Under the pieces are notes generated by a model. It had not been told where the DNA came from. It saw nothing but the letters and a program-made list of their open reading frames with translations, and did not search any database. Position numbers and translations under genes: made by a program. From contig JAVYIG010000606.1 in assembly GCA_035222895.1 (NCBI GenBank), forward strand, positions 450,848-514,847: a stretch of 64,000 nt of DNA, given 5' to 3'. Shown piece after piece: positions 1-9,813 of this stretch (positions within the stretch are counted from its first letter, which is position 1; each line of letters starts with the position of its first letter). This stretch comes from Strongylocentrotus droebachiensis. Its lineage: Eukaryota > Echinodermata > Echinoidea > Camarodonta > Strongylocentrotidae.

Positions 1-617
1 TTTAAAATGGCATGTTTTTGATCAAATTTGCATTATATTGCCCATAGCAGCACGCGCGGATTTTGAACTTTGACGCCCGCTCACGGCCTAATGAAATATG
101 AAGAGTAACTGAAATTAATGTAAATTGTCAATTACGTTAAGAGGAATCCAAATCATGTAAACATTTTGAATTTGACCTTTTCCGCGCGCCGTGAGCGCGC
201 ACACCGCGCGCGGGGACATGTACGGACGGAAAATTTTGAAATGCTTAAAATGACCTGATTCGTACTCTCGTTTAATAGTTAAGTGATTTTGAGCAACTTA
301 AAATTTTGACGCGCACATACGCGCGCGTCATGACCTTTATGTGACCTTTGATGACTTGACCTGTTGACCCTTGACCTGAAGTATATGTGATATGAATATG
401 AATGACCTTTGCTAATGTTTCATGAAGATATGATGGATAATGTGATTTCACAAAATGGCGCCTGGATGACGTCACAATGACTTGATGACCTTGAAAATGT
501 TCCTGTCACGTCTCATGATAATGACCCATAACTGTGCCAAAATTGAATCAAAATGACTTAACCGAACTTGAGTTATCCTAGGAACAAAAAACGGGAAGAA
601 ATAAAAATAAATAATAA
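1..617 (-). mobile_element. Helitron-like element, partial body
   Basis: This stretch matches the internal body of the ~1.4 kb units at 618-2036 and 2046-3458 (compare the starts at 1, 1351 and 2779), but the window edge cuts it and the terminal 5' hairpin seen in the other copies is absent. It carries GC-rich CGCGCG clusters, a TGACGTCA palindrome at 467-474 and a run of TGACCT half-sites at about 340-380. No protein-coding gene is supported. The orientation is inferred from the neighbouring copies. Confidence 0.7.
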
Positions 618-2036
618 CTAGAAATTTAATTCGTCACGAAGACGAATAAGGTGGTCTGTCTAAGTCTTATGATAGAATTGAGAATGGGAGAAGTTATATA
701 GACATGTAAACAATGATGATCATGATGACCATGATGATGATCATGATAGTAAAGGTGATGATGATGATGATAATGATAATGTTATATGATGATAAAAACG
801 ATAATGTTGATGATGATGAGCACAAGCATGATCCTGACATCTGATTGAAGAAATAAGGAAATATTTAAATAGCAAATAGTCTCAGCTACAACATACTAAA
901 ATTTGGGAGAAAACTGTTGAATAACAACCGAGATACTGGTCAAAACACCTTGTCATGCAGATTCATGTTTTGAAAAAAGTGACCTCCCATAGACATAACA
1001 CGCAAATATGACAAATTATTCATTGTCGCCTTTAATGGAATATTTAACTATGATGACGTCATCGAAATGAAAATTGAATGATATATTTTTGATAGAGAAT
1101 TATCTCAGCTACAACATATCAAATTCTGGGAGAAAATCGATCACCGATAAGTGAGATAATCTCAATTAAACAAAGACAAAAATGACGTCATCAACAAAAT
1201 ACATTTTCTTTAGTTTAGATGCAAATATGAAGATTTTGTTTCACTTTGTACGAGTCAGGGTGGTATGAAATCATATCTCCAACTCATGCTTTCTCAAACC
1301 ATGATATAAAAATTGGGGGTCGACGGACTATCTGAAGAGCTATTTCGATTTTTAAAATGGCATGTTTTTGATCAAATTTGCATTATATTGCCCATAGCAG
1401 TACGCGCGGATTTTGAACTTTGACGCACGCTCACGGCCTTATGAAATATGAAGAGTGACTGAAATTAATGTAAATTGTCAATTACGTTAAGAGGAATCCA
1501 AATCATGTAAACATTTTGAATTTGACCTTTTCCGCGCGCTGTGAGCGCGCACACCGCGTGCGGGGACACTTACGGACGGAAAATTTTGAAATGCTTAAAA
1601 TGACCTGATTCGTACTCTCGTTTAATAGTTTAGTGATTTTGAGCAATTTTAAATTTTGACGCGCACATACGCGCGCGTCATGACCTTTATGTGACCTTTG
1701 ATGACATGACCTGTTGACCCATGACCTGAAGTATATGTGATATGAATATGAATGAACTTTGAGTACGCATCATGAAGATATGATGGATAACATGATTTCA
1801 CAAAATGGCGCATGGATGACGTCACGATAACCTAATGACCTTGAAAATGTTCATGTCATGTCTCATGACAATGAACTATAAATGTGCCAAAATTTATTGA
1901 AATTAACTAAACCAAACTTGAGTTATCCGGGGCACAAAAAACGGGAAGAAATAAAAATAAATAATAATAATAATAATAATAATAAAGAAAATTCTGACGA
2001 AATCAATAGGTGGTCTGTTGATAACAGACCACCTAA
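618..2036 (-). mobile_element. Helitron-like non-autonomous element, full length (1419 bp)
   Basis: Read on the minus strand, the element begins TTAGGTGGTCTGT with a 5' hairpin (GGTGGTCTGT / ACAGACCACC) and ends with an inverted copy of that start (ACAGACCACCT), a short hairpin (TTCGTC / GACGAA) and the terminal tetranucleotide CTAG followed by T. A hairpin just inside a CTRR end, with A/T flanks and no target duplication, is the Helitron signature. No Rep/helicase ORF is present, so it would be non-autonomous. The copy at 2046-3458 is nearly identical. Confidence 0.7.
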
Positions 2037-2045
2037 TAATAATAA

Positions 2046-3455
2046 CTAGAAATTTAATTCGTCACGAAGACGAATAAGGTGGTCTGTCTAAGTCTTATGA
2101 TAGAATTGAGAATGGGAGAAGTTATATAGACATGTAAATAATGATGATCATGATGACCATGATGATGATCATGATAGTAAAGGTGATGATGATGATAATG
2201 ATAATGTTATATGATGATAAAAACGATAATGTTAATGATGATGATGAGCACAAGCATGATCCTGACATCTGATTGAAAAAATAAGGAAATATTTAAATAG
2301 CAAATAGTCTCAGCTACAACATACTAAAATTTGGGAGAAAACTGTTGAATAACAAACGAGATACTGGTCAAAACACCTTGTCATGCACATTCATGTTTTG
2401 AAAAAAGTGACCTCCCATAGACATAACACGCAAATATGACAAATTATGCATTGTCGCCTTTAATGGAATATTTAACTATGATGACGTCATCAAAATGAAA
2501 AATGAATGGTATATTTTTGATAGAGAATTATCTCAGCTACAACATATTAAATTCTGGGAGAAAATTGATCATCGATAAGTGAGATAATCTCAATTAAACA
2601 AAGACAAAAATGACGTCATTAACAAAAAACATTTGTTTGAGTTTAGATGCCAATATGATGACTTTGTTTCACTTTGTACGAGTCAAGGTGGTATGAAATC
2701 ATATCTCCAACTCATGCTTTCTACAACCATGATATAAAAATTGGGGGTCAATGGACTATCTGAAGAGCTATTTCGATTTTTAAAATAGCATGTTTTTGAT
2801 CAAATTTGCATTATATCGCCCATAGCAGTACGCGCGGATTTTGAACTTTGACGCACGCTCACGGCCTTATTAAATATGAAGAGTGACTGAAATTAATGTA
2901 AATTGTCAATTACGTTAAGAGGAATCCAAATCATGTAAACATTTTGAATTTGACATTTTCCGCGCGTCATGAACGCGCGCAACGCGCGCGTGGACATGTA
3001 CGGACGGAAAATTTTGAAATGCTTAAAATGACCTGATTCGTACTCTCGTTTAATAGTTTAGTGATTTTGAGCAATTTTAAATTTTTACGCGCACATACGC
3101 GCACGTCATGACCTTTATGTGACCTTTGATGACATGACCTGTTGACCCTTGACCTGAAGTATATGTGATATGAATATGAATGAACTTTGAGTATGCATCA
3201 TGAAGATATGATGGAAAACGTGATTTCACAAAATGGCGCATGGATGACGTCACGATAACCTAATGACCTTGAAAATGTTCATGTCATGTCTCATGACAAT
3301 GAACTATAATTGTGCCGAAATTTATTGAAATTAACTAAACCAAACTTGAGTTATCCGGGGCACAAAAAACGGGAAGAAATAAAAATAAATAATAATAATA
3401 ATAATAAAGAAAATTCTGACGAAATCAATAGGTGGTCTGTTGATAACAGACCACC

Positions 3456-3458
<3 letters not shown>
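2046..3458 (-). mobile_element. Helitron-like non-autonomous element, full length (1413 bp)
   Basis: Second complete copy, same orientation, starting 9 bp beyond the previous one, so the two lie head to tail. The termini are the same: 5' hairpin GGTGGTCTGT/ACAGACCACC ending at 3458, 3' CTAG at 2046-2049. Body features repeat: TGACGTCA palindromes, TGACCT half-site cluster including 3143-3155, and CGCGCG clusters. The high similarity implies recent tandem amplification. No coding capacity is visible; reading frames across the hairpin array near 3331-3765 are repeat artefacts. Confidence 0.7.
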
Positions 3459-3487
<29 letters not shown>

Positions 3488-3690
3488 GAAAATTCTGACG
3501 AAATCAATAGGTGGTCTGTTGATAACAGACCACCTAATAATAATAATAAAGAAAATTCTGACGAAAACAATAGGTGGTCTGTTGATAACAGACCACCTAA
3601 TAAAGAATAATAATAAAGAAGAAAGAAAATTCTGACGAAAACAATAGGTAGTCTGTCGAAGACAGACCACCTAATAAAGAAAATCCTGCG
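3459..3690 (-). repeat. Tandem array of the Helitron-like 5' terminal hairpin module
   Basis: Three further copies of a ~60-75 bp module follow the complete hairpin: an (AAT)n tract, a motif AAAGAAAATTCTGACGAAA, then the palindrome GGTGGTCTGT...ACAGACCACC. The last has the variant palindrome GTAGTCTGTCGAAGACAGAC. The array is confined to the element's 5' end, suggesting serial end duplication. Confidence 0.75.
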
Positions 3691-4890
3691 AAGTTCTAGA
3701 GAAAATGCAATTTCAACATCCAATTGAAAATTTGGACATGATCCCAACATCTGATTAAAAAACAAAGTACACCGTTTTTGTAGCCCATAGTCTCAGCTAT
3801 AACATACCAAAATTTGGGATAAAATAGAGCACGAATAAGCGAGATAGTGCTCAAAGATTAATGCCATGTAGATTCACGATGTGAACGAAATTCACCTTCC
3901 ATAGACAATACACGCAAATTAAGAAAATTCTGACATGTCGCCTTTAATTGAAATTTTCACCAAGATGACGTCATCAAAATGAAAAACAATGGCCATTCAT
4001 CTTGTAGAGAATTGTCTCAGCTACAACATATCTAAGTTTGGAAGTAAATTAATTAATATTTACAGAGATACAATCGATTTTCCATAAATTTCTTGACGTC
4101 ATAATATGCAAATTCGTTTTTTGAGTTCCAAGGCCATTATGATGATGTCACGATATACATAATGGCCAAATGAGACCTGAAATCATATCTCCAACTCATA
4201 TTCTATCTAAATATGAAAACAAAATTGGGGGTCGGTGGACTTCCTAGAGAGCTATAATGGATTTTGTATAAGCAGGGACAAGCATGTTATTGGCCATATA
4301 TGCTGTGTATTACAAGATTTCGCGCGTACGGACGTGTATTTTAAACGGACGCTAATTCCGTTATTAATGGTCATGGAAAGATAAACATGGTATCAAATTG
4401 TTCGGAAAAAGATAAGGAATATCCTGTTAAAAATAATCTAGGAGGAATTATTTTTCGTTTGGCCGCTACGAACGAAAACGCGCAAAAATGCGTGTTTTGC
4501 GTGATTTTTATGAAATGCTTAAAATGGCGTGAAACGTATCCAAAATGAACTTGAGACGATTTGGAGCATTTTGAAATTTTGCGCGCGCGCTGACGCGCGG
4601 ACGTACGCATACGCGCGCATTTTTTGACCTGAAATTGACCGGACGGATATTGACCTTAATCATGATAAATATGAATAAGAAATGCATTTCCGTTATGAAG
4701 ATATGATCCTGAGTAAAAAGTACCAAAAAAAACACAAAATGGCGCCTGGATGACGTCATGAAGACTTGATGACCATGAAAATGTTCCTGTCACGTCTTAT
4801 GACAATGACCTATGACTGTGCCAAAATTGAACGAAATTGAATGAACTGATCTTGAGTTATCGTCGGAACAAAAAAGTGGGAACAATAAAT
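3691..4890 (-). mobile_element. Diverged Helitron-like body
   Basis: Sequence such as the block at about 3740-4260 aligns by eye with 830-1340 of the young copies but at clearly lower identity, and continues through 4260-4890 with the same motif order (CGCGCG clusters, TGACGTCAT at about 4751, AAATGGCGCCTGGATGACG). It is an older member or subfamily. No gene is seen. Confidence 0.6.
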
Positions 4891-5118
4891 AAAAATAAAG
4901 AATAATAATAAAGAAGAAAGAAAATTCTGACGAAAACAATAGGTAGTCTGTCGAAGACAGACCACCTAATAAAGAAAATTCTGACGAAATCAATAGGTGG
5001 TCTGTTGATAACAGACCACCTAATAATAATAAAGAAAATTCTGACGAAATCAATAGGTGGTCTGTTGATAACAGACCACCTAATAAATAAATCAAATCAA
5101 ATCAAATCAAATCAAACT
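4891..5118 (-). repeat. Second hairpin-module array and (AATCA)n tract
   Basis: Three copies of the AAAGAAAATTCTGACGAAA + GGTGGTCTGT/ACAGACCACC module lie at about 4915-5085. The first has the GTAGTCTGTCGAAGACAGAC variant, as at about 3650-3670, so the array itself may have been copied. A pure (AATCA)n run follows at about 5088-5116. Confidence 0.7.
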
Positions 5119-5835
5119 TTTAGCAGAATGGAGATGCAGGATGTACACAAAAAGACATGTTTTTCACGTCATTCTCCATAAGCCATTATTTGCTAATAAA
5201 ACAAGCACTGTTCAGTGACCCAACCGTTTTGATATGTATGACATTGAACGGTTTTTGTTTTTATATGCATAATATAAACATATACAAATTTGTGAACATA
5301 TAGATTTTATACTCACTTTTGTATTTTTATTCCTGGGAACATTGTTACGCATCGCTCCAGCTGATGGCTCATAACGATTTCTTAGATAAGAATTGTTGTC
5401 AAAAGATCCTACCTTGTCTGTTATAACGAAAAGAAGGGGGAAAAAATCAAATAATGTACTATCAGACTGAAGAGATACTCGATTTTAATAAAATTAAGAA
5501 ATCAAATCATGTACATGTAAGTATTACCAAGTTGGAAACATTGTACATCATTAAAGTATAGTAAAAGTAAAGAATTTTCCATACGCTTTGTACAAAAAAT
5601 GTGCAATGCAATAACTCATAAATCATAACGCGTCTGGGAATGCGACTGAGTCTTAGGAAGCCGTCTTCAAGATATTTGGGTGTTCATTGACTCGTTTAAG
5701 AGCGATAATGATATACACAGAAATATATTGTTGACCAATTTTTTTAGATTATGGAAAATTTCGGCTCGCGCTGATTTTTATATTTAACGCACGCGTATGG
5801 TGTCATTTTAAGTCAGAACGGACTGAAAGTAGGTG
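5119..5835. other. No recognisable feature
   Basis: AT-rich sequence with no long ORF, no retrotransposon motif and no terminal inverted repeat that I can see. Confidence 0.5.
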
Positions 5836-6372
5836 AGAGGTGTCGTGGACGAGTGGATATGTCCAGGCACGTAGCCATATTTTAATGTGTTTTTTTTTTG
5901 GGGGGGGGGGGGCACATACATGTAATCGATCGAGGTCAAAAAAGGTGTCTAAAAAAGTTCAACCGATCTTGGATTTTTTTTTTAGGGGGGGCACGTGCCC
6001 TGCCCACCCCCCTCCCGTGCCCCCCCCCCCCCCCCCCCCGTGGCTATGTGCCTGGATATGTCACCGTGGATCACAATGTCCGCGGTTCAAGTCCCACCGC
6101 GGCACCAATGTCCTTTGACAAGACATTGATGTACATTTGCCACTCTCCACCCAGGTGTTTAATGGTACCCGGTAGGATGCGAAAGCTAATGTGCTAAGAT
6201 TAGCAAGTGTGCGCTTGTAAAAATTACGCCTGGCTGAAATGCTCCCCAGGGAGTGGAGAATGTGCATACATTGTGTGCGGGTAAGCCTGAATCCGATGAC
6301 CGGGGTAATAATATGATTGCAGGGCCCTCAGGGAGAACAGTATGAATACTGATGAGGCTACCCTGGGTAAAA
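5836..6372 (+). mobile_element. tRNA-derived SINE, split by a hAT MITE
   Basis: The head resembles a tRNA gene: an A-box-like GTGGACGAGTGG at about 5845 and a B box GGTTCAAGTCC at 6084-6094. The body after the B box (GGCACCAATGTCCTTTGACA..., CTCCCCAGGGAGTGGAG) matches the SINE at 58991-59338. Its 3' tail differs: here TGATTGCAGGGCCCTC and GAGGCTACCCTGGGTAAA, there a GCGCTTAGAGACTCGG-type tail. It is interrupted at 5864-6054 between the A and B boxes, so this copy cannot be transcribed from an intact internal promoter. Confidence 0.8.
5864..6054. mobile_element. hAT-type MITE (191 bp) with perfect 8-bp TSD
   Basis: Termini CAGGCACGTAGCCA and TGGCTATGTGCCTG are near-perfect inverted repeats and the host octamer GATATGTC is duplicated exactly at 5856-5863 and 6055-6062. 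CAGNG-like ends with 8-bp duplications are diagnostic of the hAT superfamily. The interior is poly-G and poly-C with no coding sequence. Confidence 0.9.
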
Positions 6373-6399
6373 AAGACATATTATCAGGTGGGCTGTATA

Positions 6400-7593
6400 C
6401 AGGGGCGGCGATCCCGGGGGGGACGGGGGGGACACGTCCCCCCCTCGATTTTTGTAGGGGGGGATCGTCCCCCCCGGAAAATTTGAAAGAGTACACAAAA
6501 ATAATGTACAGTAAATACTGACTAAAGACTGCAACACACTATTAGGCTTTGGAGGGCCCAAGAGTGCAGCGTTTAGACAAATAAAAATGCAAAAATCTTC
6601 TGGCTCGGGAGCTATGCTCCCTCGCATAATATCCTTCAAAATGTACAATTAATATTGTAGAAAAGTGAAGTGTGAAACAGGTATTTTGTTTGTTTTCATA
6701 CTATACTTTTGCTAAGGAATATAATTTACCTTGACCCCTCTCGTTCACGAAGCTCACTCACTCGTGCTTTGGGCAGTCCCCCCCCCCCCCCCCCCCCCCC
6801 CCCGATAAAATTCAAACGTGGTTTATTTCTAATTCGATACCAGTTACTAATTTACAAATGTTACTGAAATGGCATGATTTTCCCCAAGCTTCCGGGGGCT
6901 CTGCCCCCTGTACCTCACTAAGGGCCCTAAGGCTTGTCCTTGGTTACTCAGCTGACCATAATTAAATTCCTAAAACACCTGAGCTTCCGGGGGCTCCGCC
7001 CCCTGGACCCCACCAGGGCCCTAAGCGGGCCTCTGGATAGTCATCTGACCATATTCAAAAGCCTAAAACCCTGAGCTTACGGGGGCTCCGCCCCCTAAAC
7101 CCCACCAAGGGCCCTATTAGGCGGCCCCTGGATGCTCATCTGATCGTAATTAAATGCCTAAAACCGCTGAGCTTCTGGGGGCTTCGCCCCCTGGACCCCA
7201 GTACGATTAGTGACCTGCATGCAAGTGTCACAATATTAATAAGGTATCAAAATATGCTCATCTGACCCTTATTAAATGCCTTAAAACTCTGAGCTTCATG
7301 GGGCTCCGCCCCTTGACCCCCGCCGGGGCTTTGCCCCTGGACCCCACGCCAAAGTTACACCCAACTTTATTGCTTTGCTCTATCTGATCGCAAATACTTT
7401 ATCCCCCCCCCCCCTCCAACTTTGAAAAACGGTTCCGCGGGGCCTGCATGTAACATGTAAGAGCGATGATGATGCGGATTTTTTTCTCCCCTCCCCCCAA
7501 AAAAACGTTTTGGCTCATTACGTCACTCCTCCCTCGTTCCTCGCATTTCGTCCCCCCCCCCCCCCCGGTCATGAAAAGAAATCGCCGCCCCTG
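6400..7593. mobile_element. hAT-like non-autonomous element (1194 bp) with perfect 8-bp TSD
   Basis: Ends are CAGGGGCGGCGAT and ATCGCCGCCCCTG, and the host octamer GCTGTATA flanks both sides (6392-6399 and 7594-7601). No transposase is encoded. The interior has long poly-C tracts and a tandem repeat at 6887-7330. Short ORFs across the poly-G/C tracts are compositional. Confidence 0.9.
6887..7330. repeat. ~92-bp tandem repeat with GC hairpins
   Basis: Five units begin near 6887, 6979, 7072, 7164 and 7290. Each holds a GAGCTTCCGGGGGCTCCGCC-like block (GGGGGC and GCCCCC arms around a TCC/TTC loop), then CCTGGACCCC, GGGCCCTAAG, CATCTGACC and a CCTAAAACC spacer. A diverged relative recurs at about 31490-31640 inside another hAT-like element. 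Confidence 0.75.
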
Positions 7594-7648
7594 GCTGTAT
7601 AACGTACAGACCACTTTATAATTTCGTTAGAATTGCCTTTATTTATCA

Positions 7649-8469
7649 GGTGGGCTGTATCTAATACAGACCACCTTATATTTTTGTTAAAATTGCCTTT
7701 ATTATTATTTATTATTTATTATTTATTTATTTTTCTTAATTCTTACCACTTTTTTGTTGGCAAGATAACTTGAAAATGGCTCAATCAAATGCCTTGAAAT
7801 TTGGCACACATATGTATAGGCATGAGGAAAGAGCCCAAAAAGGTTTTCAACCATCTTTGGGATAGACGGGAACCCTCAATTTGTTTTTTCATATTCGGAT
7901 AGAGTATGAGTCGGAGATGTGATTTCATGTCTCATTTGGCCATTAAGTATATCGTGTCATCATCATATTGACCTTGGAACTCAAAATACGAATTTGCATA
8001 TTATGACGTCAGCATATTTATGGAAAATTGATTGTATCTCTGTAAGTGTTGATTGATTCTCTTCTTAATGTTGTTATCTTGTAGTTGAGGCAATTGTCTA
8101 CAAGTTCACTGCATATTATTTTTCATTTTGATGACATCATCATAGTGAAAATTGCGATTAAAGGTAACTTGACAGATTTTCTTAATTTGCGTGTTAAGCC
8201 TGTGGAAGGTGCCAATTTAGTTCAAATCATGGATCTACATGACATTAATCTTTGAGCACTATCTAGCTTATTTGTGCTCTATACTCTCTTAAATTTTGGT
8301 ATGTTATAGCTGAGACTACGGGCTATAAGAGTCGTGTCTTTTGTTTTTTGATCAGATGTTTGGAACATGTCACAATTTTCATTTGAAAGTTGAAATTGCA
8401 AATTTCTGTAGAACTTTGCGTAGTTAGTAATACGTTATCACCTATGGATCACGTCACGATTTCTCTTTA
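7649..8469 (+). mobile_element. Helitron-like element, 3' truncated
   Basis: Starts A|TCAGGTGGGCTGTATCTAA with the ACAGACCACC hairpin partner and continues with the family body (ACTTGAAAATGGCTCAATCA, AAATTTGGCACACAT). No hairpin + CTAG terminus is reached before the next 5' end at 8470. Confidence 0.65.
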
Positions 8470-9623
8470 TCAGGTGGGCTGTATATAATACAGATCACCT
8501 TATGTTTTCGTTAGAATATTTTTCTTATTTCTAACCACTTTTTTGTTAGCACGATAACTTGGAAATGGCTCAATCAAATGCCTTGAAATTTGGCACACAT
8601 AATGTTTAGGCATGAGGAAAGAGCACAATAAGGTTTTCAACCTTTACCTTGATTGATAACGTCATCCAGGCGCCATTTTGTGAAAATCTAAATATGATCA
8701 TATCTTCATAACGAAAAGACATTTCTCATTCATATTTACCAGGATCAAGGTCAATATCAGTCCGGTCAATTTCACGTCAAAAAACGCGCGCGTACGCCAT
8801 TATTAGCAAAAGCATTTCATAAAGAATCGCGCGCACGCGCATACGCGCGCGTTTTCGTTTGTCACGGCCGAACGCAAAATAATTCATCCTGGATTTTTTT
8901 TTTACACAGTATTCCTCATGTTTTCCCGAACAATTTGATACCATGTTTATCTCTTTATGACCATTAATAAGGGAATGAGCGTCCGTTCAAGATAAACGTC
9001 CGTGCGCGCGTGCTCATGTAATACATAGCATATATGGGCAAAAAACATGCCTATACAAAATCCATTGTAGCTCTTTAGGATGCAAGGTGACCCCAATTTT
9101 TTTCATATTCGGACAGAGTATGAATGGGAGATATGATTTCATGTCTCATTTGGCCATTAACTTAAGGATATCGTGTCATCATCATATTGACCTTGGAACT
9201 CAAAATACGAATTTGCATATTATTACGTCAGCATATTTATTGAAAATTGATTGTATCTCTGTAAATATTGATCGATAATCTTTCAAATTTTGATTCTAGC
9301 TGAGACAATTGTCTACAAATGCAATTCCTATTATCCTTCATTTTGAAAAAGGCATCATGGCGTATTTTTGCGATTAAAGGAGGCATGTCAATTTTTAACA
9401 TTTTGCGTGTATTCTCTATGGGACATGACTTTTTCTCAAAACTCGATTCTACATTCCCGTCTTTCGCGAGCAATATCTACGTCGTTTTAGCTTCGTTTAC
9501 GCTGAACTTCGAGTATGTTGTAGCTGAGACAATAAGATATCTCAAATGTGCCCTTTATTTTGTCTCATTTTTTTGTTGGATCAGCCCACCTATACTTGTT
9601 CCAAACAAGTATTACAAATCTAG
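8470..9623 (+). mobile_element. Helitron-like non-autonomous element, full length (1154 bp)
   Basis: The 5' end is A|TCAGGTGGGCTGTATATAA. The 3' end has an inverted copy of the 5' motif (CAGCCCACCTAT), the stem-loop ACTTGTTCCAAACAAGT, a 9-nt spacer and CTAG at 9620-9623. This is the canonical Helitron 3' architecture. CTAG directly abuts the TC start of the next module at 9624. Its last ~300 bp are almost identical to the end of 15093-16339. Confidence 0.75.
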
Positions 9624-9813
9624 TCAGGTGGGCTGTATAACGTACAGACCACCTTATAATTTCGTTAGAATTGCCTTTATTTATCAGGTGGGCTGTATAA
9701 CGTACAGACCACCTTATAATTTCGTTAGAATTGCCTTTATTTATCAGGTGGGCTGTATCTAATACAGACCACCTTATGATTTTGTTAAAATTGCCTTTAT
9801 TTATTCTTTATTA
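9624..9813 (+). repeat. Three tandem Helitron-like 5' modules (60, 60, 70 bp)
   Basis: Modules start at 9624, 9684 and 9744. Each reads TCAGGTGGGCTGTAT..., a partner ACAGACCACCTTAT, then TTCGTTAGAATTGCC-like spacer and (TTTA)n. The first two are essentially identical. A fourth module, starting TTAGGTGGGCTG at 9814, leads into the next element. Confidence 0.8.

Larger units (their letters stand above)
6384..7648 (+). mobile_element. Helitron-like 5' hairpin module, split by a hAT-like element
   Basis: The module begins A|TCAGGTGGGCTGTATA at 6384 and resumes at 7602 with ACGTACAGACCAC and the TAATTTCGTTAGAATTGCC spacer, as in the intact modules at 9624-9813. The 6400-7593 insertion lies in the hairpin loop. 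The next full 5' end starts at 7649. Confidence 0.75.

Noticed and set aside
3331-3765. 144-codon antisense ORF with repeated VFVRIFF-like units
   Set aside because: It is the translation of tandem terminal-hairpin modules.
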